Notes: a model not told the origin generated them from the letters alone. A stretch of DNA of 64,000 bases from Polyangium sp. 15x6 (GCF_029960785.1 NZ_JASBQE010000026.1:1-64000), one strand, 5' to 3'; positions 1 through 10,469 are shown, numbered from the stretch's first letter. A program made the numbers and translations.

Positions 1-134
1 GGTATTGACTCGACCTGTTCGATGAACTGCGCATCGCGCAGTTCATCGACCCTGGGTCCAGCGCTTGCGCTGGTCCGGGTCCAGGGGCGGATAGCCCCTG
101 GTCGGGTCCGGGGTGAAACCCCGGCGCTGCGCCG
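1..134. repeat. Nested-hairpin intergenic repeat, copy A (right arm, cut by window edge)
   Basis: This is the right half of a repeat family that recurs at about 14.8, 38.4, 43.0 and 56.8 kb. It is a string of stem-loops. The first is a 12-bp stem, GATGAACTGCGC at 21-32 pairing with 36-47 around the triloop ATC. It is followed by the palindrome CCAGCGCTTGCGCTGG, an AGGGGC/GCCCCT hairpin and a GGGGTGAAACCCC hairpin. The repeat ends about 15 bp from the stop codon of the minus-strand gene at 149. Full-length copies carry a mirror-image left arm, which here would lie outside the window. Confidence 0.85.
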
Positions 135-148
135 TGGGTTCGTCCTGC

Positions 149-820
149 TCAGTTGCCGTCGTTCGAGCAGGCCAGGAACTGCATGCCGCAGCCGTTCGAC
201 GAGTTGTCGAGCAGGCAGTTCTCGCAGTCGGACGCGGGGACCTGGCTCGACATGCAGGCTTCGCCGCACACGGACGCGCAGGCGCCGAGACACTTGCAGT
301 CGGTGAAGGCCTCGTAGAGCGGGACGGACTCGGGGCAGAGCTCGGGCGGCATATCGTCGAGCAGGAACTGCTTGCACGACGCGCACGTCGATGCGCCGCC
401 CGATCCTCCCTCGCCGCCGGCGCCGGCCACGCCGCCGGCTCCGCCGCTGCCGAAGCCGCCGACGCCGGGGGCGCCGCCGACGCCCTGGGCGACCGAGGGC
501 CCGGGCGGGAAGGGGCCTGGCTCGGGGACGCAGGTCGCGAAGGTCGAGCTGTCCTCGGTCACGTCGTAACAGCAGGTGTCACCTTCGAATGAGCCCTCGC
601 TGTTCACCTCGGTGATGCTGCTCGAGCAGAAATCACCCTGGAAGAAGTCGAGCGCATCGCCTTGCGCGGGACAGGCGCCTTCGAGCTCGGTCCAGTAGAA
701 GCAGGCGCGATCGGTCCCGCATCCGGAGCTCGACACCGTGAGGAGCAAGCCGGTCGCGAGCGCGAGCGAGAGGAGGGGAAGCGGCAGCGAAGAGAAAGAA
801 AAGAAGCGCGGGTGTCGCAT
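149..820 (-). CDS. Cys-rich lipoprotein with Gly-rich linker, function unknown
   Basis: The ATG at 820 begins a lipoprotein signal peptide: MRHPRF, a hydrophobic stretch to about residue 30, then a lipobox ending SSGC, so Cys34 is the probable lipidated residue. A Cys-rich N-terminal segment follows, then a linker of Gly, Ala and Pro near residues 105-150 (GGAPGVGGFGSGGAGG). The C-terminal Cys-rich module contains CASC, CKCLGACASVCGEAC and CENC. Even spacing of cysteines suggests a disulfide-bonded outer-membrane or surface domain. An earlier in-frame TTG exists at 856, but the signal peptide fits the ATG better. I do not recognise a named family; similar linker-plus-Cys lipoproteins are common in myxobacteria. 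Confidence 0.75.
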   Translation of the reverse strand: MRHPRFFSFSSLPLPLLSLALATGLLLTVSSSGCGTDRACFYWTELEGACPAQGDALDFFQGDFCSSSITEVNSEGSFEGDTCCYDVTEDSSTFATCVPEPGPFPPGPSVAQGVGGAPGVGGFGSGGAGGVAGAGGEGGSGGASTCASCKQFLLDDMPPELCPESVPLYEAFTDCKCLGACASVCGEACMSSQVPASDCENCLLDNSSNGCGMQFLACSNDGN

Positions 821-914
821 GCCGTTCAGCGTGCCGCCTCGCGATCGAAAATTCAATCAGGCGCGTGAGATCGGCGCCGTCGAGATCGCGCGCCGTTCCC
901 TCGTGCGTGGGAGG

Positions 915-1808
915 TCAGCGCGGCGCGGCGGGCCGGTCCTCGGGCGGCGAGGCGAAGAAGCGGAGCAAGCGCTCGGCGAGCACCTCGGGCGCGGTCCAGT
1001 GCATCATGTGGCCGGCGTCGGGCAGGTCGACGTGCAGCGTGCTCGGGATGCACGCGAGCCGTTCGGCCTCATCGGGCAGACGCAGGCCGTTCACGCCGCC
1101 GCTCATGTAGAGCGTGGGCGCCGTGATGCGGCGGAGGAAGCATTTGAACGACTCGAGGTGGAACGGCACCGGCGCCGTCGTGCGGTGCATGGAATCGTAG
1201 GCCCAGGACAAACGGCCCGAGTGGGTGCGCGTGAGCAGGCGCGCGCGGCTCTCGAGGATCCCGCGCGGGACCTGCGGGTGCCTGCGCGCGAGGCGATCGA
1301 GGGCCTCTTCGAAGGAGCCGACGGGGCGCGGGGTGCGATCGAGCGAGCGCATGTCGTCGAGCCAGGTGCGCATGCGATCGACGGCGCTGCTCGGCTCGGA
1401 GGCGGGCGCGCCGAGGCCTTCGAGCAGGACGAGCTGATCGACGCGCTGGGGCCGCGCGCCGGCGAAGAGCGCGGCGATCGTGCCGCCCATCGAGTGACCC
1501 ACGAGCGCGAGGCGCTTCGGCGCGAGGATGTCGAGCAGCGACGAGAGGTCACTGACGTAGTCGGGGAAGTGGTAGTAGCCGCCTGCGCCGACGGAGTCGC
1601 TCTCGCCGAACCCGCGAAGATCGGGCGCGAGGACGTCGTGGCCGGCGCGCGCGAGGGGCTCGGCCACGAGATCCCACGTGGCGCCCGAGTCCAGGTATCC
1701 GTGGAGGAGCAGGACCGTCAGGCCGCTCGGACGGGCGCTGGCGGGCTGAAAACGGTGAATGTAGAGGCGGATTCCATTGACGAAGACGAGGCCCGACCCG
1801 CTCTGCAC
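915..1808 (-). CDS. Alpha/beta-hydrolase
   Basis: This 297-residue protein has the alpha/beta-hydrolase fold signature. LLLHGYLDSGATW near residue 35 provides the oxyanion HG motif, DLRGFGESD follows, and the nucleophile elbow is GHSMGG with Ser near residue 104. The catalytic His is probably in DAGHMMHW near residue 267. A predicted acid lies in the preceding segment. The start is a GTG with a purine-rich GGGTGG upstream. The substrate cannot be read from sequence; esterases, C-C hydrolases and haloperoxidase-like enzymes share these motifs. It is divergent from deoC, with about 170 bp between them. No signal peptide is seen, so it is probably cytoplasmic. Confidence 0.85.
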   Translation of the reverse strand: MQSGSGLVFVNGIRLYIHRFQPASARPSGLTVLLLHGYLDSGATWDLVAEPLARAGHDVLAPDLRGFGESDSVGAGGYYHFPDYVSDLSSLLDILAPKRLALVGHSMGGTIAALFAGARPQRVDQLVLLEGLGAPASEPSSAVDRMRTWLDDMRSLDRTPRPVGSFEEALDRLARRHPQVPRGILESRARLLTRTHSGRLSWAYDSMHRTTAPVPFHLESFKCFLRRITAPTLYMSGGVNGLRLPDEAERLACIPSTLHVDLPDAGHMMHWTAPEVLAERLLRFFASPPEDRPAAPR

Positions 1809-1877
1809 CTTGCCACCCTTAGCAGGGATGCCGCGGCGCGGATAGTTCTGCTAGCGTCCCGCGCCGGTAGGAGCACT

Positions 1878-1957
1878 GCCCGGACGAGCCGGGCTCTGCC
1901 TCGAACCTCAGCAGACGTTGGGGACTCCGCCCGGACGAGCCGGGCTCTGCCCCCAAA
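1878..1957 (-). repeat. Two copies of a hairpin with a CTCGT loop
   Basis: Read on the minus strand, both copies contain AGCCCGGCTCGTCCGGGC, a GCCCGG/CCGGGC stem around the loop CTCGT. They lie at 1878-1900 and 1929-1951. The second copy is also framed by TTGGGG and CCCCAA, which can form an outer stem. A third copy with a changed but still pairing stem (GCTCGG/CCGAGC) lies at 57892-57928 on the plus strand. All three are upstream of a gene read in the same direction: here the hydrolase at 1808, there a lipoprotein gene. They may be 5'-UTR structures or protein-binding sites; the function is unknown. Confidence 0.6.
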
Positions 1958-1976
1958 ACCCCCCGGAGGCCGGTCG

Positions 1977-2921
1977 ATGGCTGCAGAAGGCGGCAATGGC
2001 AAAGGCGCAGCGGGGCCGAGCGGGCCGCGGACGTACCCCGACTTCTCGGCGCCCACCGTGGACAAGGTGATGGTCGAGGAGCGCGCGGCGGCCCTCGGCA
2101 AGCGCAGCATCAAGAAGGAAGCGAAGGTCGCGGGGCTCTTGCTCTCCATCGCGATGATGGATCTCACGACCCTCGAAGGGAAGGACTCCCCGGGCAAGGT
2201 CACGCAGCTCTGCCAGAAGGCGATGCGCCCCCACGCCTCGCCCGAGGTGCCTCCGTGCGCCGCGATCTGCGTGTACCCGAAGCTCGTGCCCGTGGCCAAG
2301 CACGCGCTCGCCGGATCGAGCGTGAAGGTCGCGAGCGTGGCGACGGCGTTCCCGAGCGGGCTCTCGGCGCTCGACGTGAAGCTCGACGACGTGCGGCGCG
2401 CGGTCGCCTGGGGCGCCGACGAGATCGACATGGTGATCGATCGCGGCGCGCTGCTCGCGGGGGAGAAGACGCGCATCTTCGACGAGATCGCGGCGACGAA
2501 AGAGGCGTGCGGATCTGCGCACCTCAAGGTGATCCTGGAGACGGGAGAGCTCGGCACGTACGACCTCGTGCGCGAGGCGAGCCAGATCGCGATGCTCGCG
2601 GGCGCGGACTTCATCAAGACGTCGACGGGCAAGGTCACGCCGGCGGCGACGCCCGCGGTGACGCTCGTGATGCTGGAGGCGATCCGCGACTTCTTCTACG
2701 CGACGGGCAAGCGCATCGGCATGAAGCCCGCGGGCGGGATTCGCACGGCCAAGCAGGCGCTCCATTACCTGGTGCTCGTGAAGGAGACGCTCGGGGACGC
2801 CTGGCTCACGCCGGATCTCTTCCGCCTCGGCGCATCCACGCTGCTCAACGACGTGCTCATGCAGCTCGAGACGCAGCGCACGGGCGCCTACCAGTCAGGC
2901 GATTACTTCAGCAAGGACTGA
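1977..2921 (+). CDS. deoC: Deoxyribose-phosphate aldolase
   Basis: DeoC (DERA) reversibly cleaves 2-deoxyribose 5-phosphate to glyceraldehyde 3-phosphate and acetaldehyde in deoxynucleoside catabolism. The class I aldolase residues are present: the Schiff-base lysine in FIKTSTGK (Lys214), the second lysine in GMKPAGGIRT (Lys250) and the acid in EIDMVID (Asp151). The spacing matches the E. coli enzyme (Asp102, Lys167, Lys201). At 314 residues it is about 55 longer than E. coli DeoC; the excess is an N-terminal Gly/Ser/Pro leader and a charged helix. The ATG at 1977 is chosen because upstream in-frame sequence reads through non-coding DNA. Two aldehyde dehydrogenase genes follow, nine and zero bases apart, consistent with oxidation of the acetaldehyde product. 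Confidence 0.95.
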   Translation: MAAEGGNGKGAAGPSGPRTYPDFSAPTVDKVMVEERAAALGKRSIKKEAKVAGLLLSIAMMDLTTLEGKDSPGKVTQLCQKAMRPHASPEVPPCAAICVYPKLVPVAKHALAGSSVKVASVATAFPSGLSALDVKLDDVRRAVAWGADEIDMVIDRGALLAGEKTRIFDEIAATKEACGSAHLKVILETGELGTYDLVREASQIAMLAGADFIKTSTGKVTPAATPAVTLVMLEAIRDFFYATGKRIGMKPAGGIRTAKQALHYLVLVKETLGDAWLTPDLFRLGASTLLNDVLMQLETQRTGAYQSGDYFSKD

Positions 2922-2930
2922 GGAGACACG

Positions 2931-4460
2931 ATGACCGCCAAGGAAACGATCGCCTCTGCGACGAACGGCGAGACCCACGCGGCCCCGTCGTCGCCTGCGC
3001 AGCGAGCTGCGCTCGAGTTCGGCAAGGCGTGGACCTACGCGCCCGCGCCCGAGGCCGCCGATCACGTGCGGATCGATCCGCGTTACGAGCTCTTCATCGG
3101 CGGCAAATGGGTCGCGCCGTCGTCGGGCAAGTACTTCGACACCGTGAGCCCCTCGACCGAGCAGAAGCTCTCCGAGGTCGCCGAGGCCAACGAGCGCGAC
3201 GTCGATCTCGCCGTGAAGGCCGCGCGGAATGGCTACGAAAAATACTGGTCGAAGCTCTCCGGGATCGAGCGCGGCAAGTACATCTACCGCATCGCGCGGG
3301 TGATCCAGGAGAAGGCGCGCGAGCTCGCCATCGTGGAGACGATGGACGGCGGCAAGCCCATCAAGGAGTCGCGCGACGTCGATCTGCCGCTCGTGGCGGC
3401 GCACTTCTTCTATTACGCGGGCTGGGCCGACAAGCTCGCGTACGCGTTCCCGGGTCGCTCGCCGCGCCCGCTCGGCGTGGCGGGGCAGGTGATCCCCTGG
3501 AACTTCCCGCTGCTCATGGCCGCGTGGAAGCTCGCGCCCGCGCTCGCCGCGGGCAACACGTGCGTGCTCAAGCCCGCGGAGACGACGCCGCTCACGGCGC
3601 TCTTGCTCGCGAAGATCATCGAGGAGTGTGATCTGCCGCCGGGCGTCGTGAACATCGTGACGGGCGCGGGCGCGACGGGCGCCGCGGTCGTCGCGCATCC
3701 GGACGTGGACAAGGTCGCGTTCACGGGATCGACGGACGTGGGCAAGCGGATCCAGAAGGCCCTGTCCGGCACGAAGAAGAAGCTCACGCTCGAGCTCGGC
3801 GGCAAAGCGGCGAACATCGTGTTCGCGGACGCGCCGCTCGATCAGGCGGTCGAAGGGATCATCTCGGGCATCTACTTCAACCAGGGGCACGTCTGCTGCG
3901 CGGGCTCGCGCCTGCTCGTGGAGGAAGGCGCGTTCGAGCCGCTCCTGCAGAAGCTCCGCGATCGCATGCAGACGCTGCGCGTGGGGGATCCGCTCGACAA
4001 GAACACCGACGTCGGCGCGATCAACTCGAAGATGCAGCTCGACAAGATCCGCGAGCTCGTCGAGGCGGGTGAGCGCGAAGGCGCCGAGCGGTTCTCGACG
4101 CCGTGCGAGCTGCCGACACGTGGTTACTGGTTCGCGCCGACGCTCTTCACGGGCGTGTCGCAGTCGCACCGCATCGCGCGCGAGGAGATCTTCGGGCCGG
4201 TGCTCGCGGTGATGACCTTCCGCACGCCCGAGGAGGCGATCGAGAAGGCGAACAACACGATGTACGGCCTCAGCGCCGGCGTCTGGACGGACAAGGGCTC
4301 GAAGAGCTTCTGGGTCTCGCAGCGCCTGCGCGCCGGGGTCGTCTGGGCGAACACGTACAACAAGTTCGATCCGAGCTCTCCGTTCGGCGGTTACAAGGAG
4401 AGCGGCTTCGGCCGCGAGGGCGGCCGGCAAGGGCTCTTGCCGTATCTCGAGGTGGACTGA
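2931..4460 (+). CDS. Aldehyde dehydrogenase, catalytic member of an ALDH16-like pair
   Basis: This is a full-length NAD(P)-dependent aldehyde dehydrogenase of 509 residues. The cofactor segment GQVIPWNFPLLM and the FTGSTDVGK motif are intact. The general base lies in LELGGKAANIVF (Glu288) and the catalytic nucleophile in GHVCCAGSR (Cys322). The C-terminal oligomerisation segment FGGYKESGFGREGG is present. It begins nine bases after deoC and its stop overlaps the start of the next ALDH gene (ATGA), so the three are almost certainly co-transcribed. The natural substrate is probably acetaldehyde from DeoC, which is inference from context. The following gene encodes a truncated homologue, which recalls the two-module ALDH16 family. 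Confidence 0.93.
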   Translation: MTAKETIASATNGETHAAPSSPAQRAALEFGKAWTYAPAPEAADHVRIDPRYELFIGGKWVAPSSGKYFDTVSPSTEQKLSEVAEANERDVDLAVKAARNGYEKYWSKLSGIERGKYIYRIARVIQEKARELAIVETMDGGKPIKESRDVDLPLVAAHFFYYAGWADKLAYAFPGRSPRPLGVAGQVIPWNFPLLMAAWKLAPALAAGNTCVLKPAETTPLTALLLAKIIEECDLPPGVVNIVTGAGATGAAVVAHPDVDKVAFTGSTDVGKRIQKALSGTKKKLTLELGGKAANIVFADAPLDQAVEGIISGIYFNQGHVCCAGSRLLVEEGAFEPLLQKLRDRMQTLRVGDPLDKNTDVGAINSKMQLDKIRELVEAGEREGAERFSTPCELPTRGYWFAPTLFTGVSQSHRIAREEIFGPVLAVMTFRTPEEAIEKANNTMYGLSAGVWTDKGSKSFWVSQRLRAGVVWANTYNKFDPSSPFGGYKESGFGREGGRQGLLPYLEVD

Positions 4461-5410
4461 TGGCGCGCGCGAAGGACAAGGACACGGCGGGGGCGCCTGC
4501 CCGCACGGACGAGCGCGAGAATGGGTTCGTCCCGCCCGCCCGTTTGTCGGTACGCAAGGCGTACAAAATGCTGGTCGGCGGGCAGTTCGTTCGATCGGAG
4601 TCGGGCAGGTACATCCAGGTGGCGGATCCGATGAGCCTCGGTGGAACGAAAGAGAACGTGCCGTGGGCGTCCCGCAAGGACGTGCGCGACGCGGTCGTCG
4701 TGGCGCGCGGCGCGTGGGAGGGCTGGTCCGGCCGGACCGCGTACAACCGCGGGCAGATCCTCTACCGGCTCGCCGAGATGCTCGAAGCGCGGCAAGGCGA
4801 GCTCGCGCGCTCTCTCGAGCGCGGCGGGCTCGAAGCATCACGCGCGGCGACGGAGACGGCGGTCGCGATCGATCGCGTGGTCTCGTACGCGGGCTGGGCG
4901 GACAAGTACCAGAGCTTGTTCTCGAGCCTGAATCCCGTTGCCGGGCCGCACTTCAACTTCACCGTGCCCGAGTCGATGGGTGTGGTCGGCGTCGTGGCGC
5001 CGGCGCGTCCGGCGCTCCTCGGGCTGCTCGGCGCGGTCCTGCCGATCATCACGGCGGGCAACACGGCCATCGTGCTCGCGAGCGAGGAGGATCCGCGCAC
5101 GGCGCTCGTGCTCGGCGAGGCGCTCGCGACGAGTGATCTGCCGGGCGGCGTGATCAACGTGCTCACGGGCCGCGCGGCCGAGCTGCTCCCGCACCTCGCG
5201 AAGCACATGGAGGTGGCGGCGCTCGATCTGCACGGCGTGACGCCGGAGCTCGCGCGCAAGGCGGAGGAGGCGGCCATCGTGAACGTGAAGCGCGTGCGGA
5301 CGCGATCGATCGACGAGGCGGCCTGGTTCGACGCGGACGGCGCGACGAGCCCGCGCTGGATCGAGCGGTTCGTCGAGATGAAGACGATCTGGCACCCCTC
5401 CGGGGCGTGA
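4460..5410 (+). CDS. Truncated aldehyde dehydrogenase homologue without catalytic domain (ALDH16 second-module-like)
   Basis: The ATG at 4460 overlaps the TGA of the preceding ALDH. The 316 residues align with the N-terminal cofactor-binding part of an ALDH: MLVGGQFVRSESGR, the RGQILYRLAEML helix, YAGWADKYQ, and MGVVGVVAPARPALLGLL in place of the usual PWNFP. The chain ends shortly after VINVLTGRAAELLPHLAKH. It lacks the GSTxxG motif, the ELGGK glutamate and the Cys nucleophile, so it should be inactive as an oxidoreductase. Because the reading frame is intact and translationally coupled, it is probably a structural partner of the first ALDH, as in the pseudo-catalytic second module of ALDH16. 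It could instead be a decaying paralogue. Confidence 0.85.
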   Translation: MARAKDKDTAGAPARTDERENGFVPPARLSVRKAYKMLVGGQFVRSESGRYIQVADPMSLGGTKENVPWASRKDVRDAVVVARGAWEGWSGRTAYNRGQILYRLAEMLEARQGELARSLERGGLEASRAATETAVAIDRVVSYAGWADKYQSLFSSLNPVAGPHFNFTVPESMGVVGVVAPARPALLGLLGAVLPIITAGNTAIVLASEEDPRTALVLGEALATSDLPGGVINVLTGRAAELLPHLAKHMEVAALDLHGVTPELARKAEEAAIVNVKRVRTRSIDEAAWFDADGATSPRWIERFVEMKTIWHPSGA

Positions 5411-5443
5411 GCGCAACTTCCACCCACCGGCATCCCCACCTGC

Positions 5444-5800
5444 GCTGCGCCGACGCGAGCCGAAGGTTTCCGCGTGCGCGGCGTGTCTTGCGTGCATGCG
5501 AGACATGCGGGGCCATGTGCGCGGGGGGGCTTGCGCCGGCGCAAGACACCCCGCGCACTCGTGACGACCCCTCTTGAACGGGCGCAAGAGCATTCGAACA
5601 CACCGTTTCGGCGTGCTCGCGCCCGCGCAAGCGCCTCCGTGACATGTGTTTGGAGTGTCTTGCATCGGCGCAAGGCACCCCAAACAGTCGCGAGTGCACG
5701 GCTTGCGCGGGTGCAAGGGACGTCGCGACGCACGAGGGGTCGATTTGCGTGCGTGCAAGACACGCCTTGCAGAAGGCGTGGGGTTTTGCGTCGTGGATGG
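5444..5800. repeat. Tandem array of 16-bp palindromes at a 43-bp period
   Basis: Eight 16-bp units related to the palindrome CTTGCGCCGGCGCAAG start at 5444, 5487, 5530, 5573, 5616, 5659, 5702 and 5744, a spacing of 43,43,43,43,43,43,42. A weak ninth unit may start near 5785. The unit at 5530-5545 is a perfect palindrome. Units differ at several positions, and the 27-bp segments between them share no obvious sequence. Flanks often extend the dyad, for example GTGT before and ACAC after. The array fills the 480-bp gap between the ALDH pair and fmt; no convincing gene is present. It resembles a CRISPR in layout, but the repeat is too short and degenerate and no cas gene is nearby. Confidence 0.8.
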
Positions 5801-5890
5801 AGCCAGGGATCGCGTCTTTGATCTCTCCCGTCCCGAGTTCCAGCCCCTCATCGACTTCCTCCGCCGCCTCTGAAGCGCTACACCCCGCCC

Positions 5891-6823
5891 GTGCGCGCCC
5901 TCTTCTTCGGCACCCCCGCCATCTCCGTCCCCGCGCTCGACGCGCTCCACGCGATCGCCGAGATCCCGCTCGTCGTCTGCCAGCCCGATCGCCCTGCCGG
6001 TCGCGGCCTCGAGCTCCGCGCGCCGCCCGTGAAGCAGCGTGCCCTGGAGCTCGGCCTGCGCGTCGAGCAACCGCTCAAGGTCAAAACACCGGACTTCGCC
6101 CGCCTCATCGCGGAGACGAACGCCGACGTCGCGCTCGTCATCGCGTACGGCCGCATCTTGCCGAAGGCCGTGCTCGAAGCGCCTCGCCGCGGCTGCATGA
6201 ACCTCCACGCCTCCATCCTGCCCAAGTACCGCGGCGCCGCTCCGATCACGTGGGCGATCGTGAACGGCGAGCGCGAGACGGGCGTCTGCCTCATGCAGAT
6301 GGACGAGGGCATGGACACGGGCCCGGTCTTCTCCACGCACCGGATCCCGATCGGGGAGGACATGACCGCCGACGAGCTCTACGTCGAACTCGGCGATCTC
6401 GCGGCGCGTGTCGTGCGCGAGGATCTTTTCCGCGCGGTATCCGGAGACCTCGTCGCGCGGGAACAGGATCACGCGGCGGCGACGATGGCGCCGATGCTCG
6501 AGAAGGAGCACGGCCGCATCGATTGGTCGAAGCCTGCGCGCGCGGTGCACGATCACGTCCGCGGCATGACCTCGTGGCCCGGCGCGTTCACGACGTGCGC
6601 AGGCAAAGGGCTGAAGGTGCTCGCAACGAAGGTGGCCACCGAGCAAGGTGTGCGCGGCGCGCCCGGCGAGATCACCGCCGCGGACAAATGGGGCGCGGAG
6701 ATCGCGTGTGGCGCGGGCTCGATCACGCTCGTGCGCGGGCAACTCGAAGGACGGAAGCCTCTGTCCGCGCAGGAGCTCGTCGCCGGTCGTGCCCTCGCGA
6801 AGGGCATGACCCTCGGCGCCTAG
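5891..6823 (+). CDS. fmt: Methionyl-tRNA formyltransferase
   Basis: Fmt formylates the amino group of initiator Met-tRNA using 10-formyl-tetrahydrofolate. The 310-residue length is normal. The N-terminal formyltransferase domain begins RALFFGTPAISVPALDAL. The folate/catalytic region reads NLHASILPKYRGAAPI with the active Asn and His, followed by GVCLMQMDEGMDTGPV carrying the conserved Asp. The C-terminal domain contains IDWSKPARAVHDHVRGM and PGAFT. The start is a GTG. There is no def gene next to it, unlike the common def-fmt pair. Its TAG stop overlaps the stop codon of the convergent gene at 6820 by three bases. Confidence 0.96.
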   Translation: MRALFFGTPAISVPALDALHAIAEIPLVVCQPDRPAGRGLELRAPPVKQRALELGLRVEQPLKVKTPDFARLIAETNADVALVIAYGRILPKAVLEAPRRGCMNLHASILPKYRGAAPITWAIVNGERETGVCLMQMDEGMDTGPVFSTHRIPIGEDMTADELYVELGDLAARVVREDLFRAVSGDLVAREQDHAAATMAPMLEKEHGRIDWSKPARAVHDHVRGMTSWPGAFTTCAGKGLKVLATKVATEQGVRGAPGEITAADKWGAEIACGAGSITLVRGQLEGRKPLSAQELVAGRALAKGMTLGA

Positions 6824-7707
6824 CCGGCGCGCTTCTTCCGCTTCTTCTTCGCCGGCTTCGGCTTCGCGTCGCCGCCGTCGTCTTTCGTTCCGTCGCCGCC
6901 GCTCGGCGCCTTCGTCGCATCCGAGAGCTTCCCGGGATCGGCGCAGCAGCGAAAGCCCGTCTCGTAGAACGTGAACGACGGCTCGTGTGCGTCGTTCGTC
7001 CCGCGGCAGCCCGTCCACGGCTTCGCCCAGAACCCGCCCATCAGCGCGCCGGGGAATTTGCGTCCGGGCCGCGTCGCCACCCACTCCTCGACGTTGCCCA
7101 TCATGTCGTAGATGCCGAACGGCGAGACACAACTGAGGTACGAGCCGCTCGTCGACCCTTGCCAGAGCTTCGCGAGCTCCTTCTTTTCGTCCTCGCCTCC
7201 GGCCGCGAGCGCCCGCGCGTCGAACGGTCGCCACCCCTTGTCGCTGTTGCATTGCGTCCGGTTCACCTGCCAGCCGTACGCGAGCGGCCTGCGCTCGCCG
7301 CCCTCGCAGGCGAGCTCCCACTCCTGCTCGGTGCAGACGCGTTTTCCGCGCTCGCCGCACCAGCGCTCGGCCATCCGGAACGACTGCATCACGAGCGGGC
7401 GCGCGCCGCGCCGGTTTGGCGCCTCGAACTGATCCATGCAGACACGGACGTCCGTCCGCGGCCCTTCCTCCCCCGTCAGGCCCTCGAAATAAGCGAAGCA
7501 ATGCGTCGTCTTCGTGTCCTTGCGGGGATCGGTGCAGAGGTGCTGGACCTCGTCGGCGTGCGTGCCCGTGACGAGGCGCATGTCGCTCGGGCACTCGGGG
7601 TTCGGGCCTGGATCGAGCGAAGGCGCTGCGGGGACGTGCAGCAGGAAGGCAGCGAGGGACAACGTCGCGAGGACCGGATCGAGCAAGCGGCGGACTCCCG
7701 GGCGCAT
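6820..7707 (-). CDS. Secreted formylglycine-generating-enzyme (SUMF1)-like protein
   Basis: The ATG at 7707 starts MRPGVRRLLDP and a hydrophobic signal segment (LATLSLAAFLLHVPAAPS), so the protein is probably exported. The mature part has FGE-sulfatase-type signatures: VCMDQFEAPN, RMAERWCGERGKRVCTEQEWELAC, PFGIYDMMGNVEEWV and a terminal ETGFRCC. In this superfamily the domain either oxidises a sulfatase Cys to formylglycine or acts as a ligand-binding scaffold. The set of cysteines differs from authentic FGE, so the activity is uncertain. A Lys-rich C-terminal tail (KPAKKKRKKRAG) follows a Gly/Asp-rich linker. The gene converges on fmt with overlapping stop codons. In myxobacteria this family is large and often linked to kinase signalling. 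Confidence 0.82.
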   Translation of the reverse strand: MRPGVRRLLDPVLATLSLAAFLLHVPAAPSLDPGPNPECPSDMRLVTGTHADEVQHLCTDPRKDTKTTHCFAYFEGLTGEEGPRTDVRVCMDQFEAPNRRGARPLVMQSFRMAERWCGERGKRVCTEQEWELACEGGERRPLAYGWQVNRTQCNSDKGWRPFDARALAAGGEDEKKELAKLWQGSTSGSYLSCVSPFGIYDMMGNVEEWVATRPGRKFPGALMGGFWAKPWTGCRGTNDAHEPSFTFYETGFRCCADPGKLSDATKAPSGGDGTKDDGGDAKPKPAKKKRKKRAG

Positions 7708-8018
7708 GGTACCCGCCCCGGACGGGGGCGCTAGCCGTGGCGGGCTCTTCAAAAGCTCGGAGAAGGCCCTACGGGACCCCTGTGGCTCCCGAGGGCGGAT
7801 GAAATCTCCCGCAGAGGCCTGGCATGGCGCGTGCGTCGTGTCTACGTTGACCGCCGCCTCCGAGACCCCGCTCGGGCGTTGCTTGCTCCGCGGGGCTCGG
7901 GAGGACATCAAACCGATTGACGCTATTCGTGAGCTGGCCTCTGTAGGGTCCAGCAATTGCCGCCGATGCCGGTCGGAGCTGCTCCCGTCCCGGGTAGCTT
8001 CGCAGAGGAGATCGTCTC
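7708..8018. promoter_or_regulatory. Divergent control region between SUMF1-like gene and lon
   Basis: This 311-bp stretch separates two divergent genes and should hold both promoters. A candidate sigma-70 element for lon is TTGACG at 7917-7922 followed after 17 bp by a weak TCTGTA. Upstream of it lies a dyad, CCGAGACCCCG at 7860-7870 against CGGGGCTCGG at 7891-7900, which may be an operator or a hairpin. No heat-shock CIRCE element was seen. lon has a clear ribosome site, AGAGGAG, nine or so bases before its ATG. Confidence in the exact boxes is low. Confidence 0.35.

Positions 8019-10469
<2,451 letters not shown>

Noticed and set aside
738-1976. In-frame upstream extension of deoC
   Set aside because: It runs antisense through the hydrolase gene and the intergenic hairpins. 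The family begins at the ATG at 1977, which gives the DeoC fold.
5444-5800. CRISPR array
   Set aside because: Repeats are only 16 bp, differ from each other at several positions and have no cas genes or leader nearby. Constant spacing alone does not make a CRISPR, so it is reported as a palindrome array.
4838-7594. Long minus-strand open frame with repeated peptides such as CLAPMQDTPN and CLAPAQAPP
   Set aside because: It crosses the 43-bp array and the fmt and ALDH genes on the opposite strand. The array period is not a multiple of three, so the peptide repeats are an artefact of the DNA repeat.
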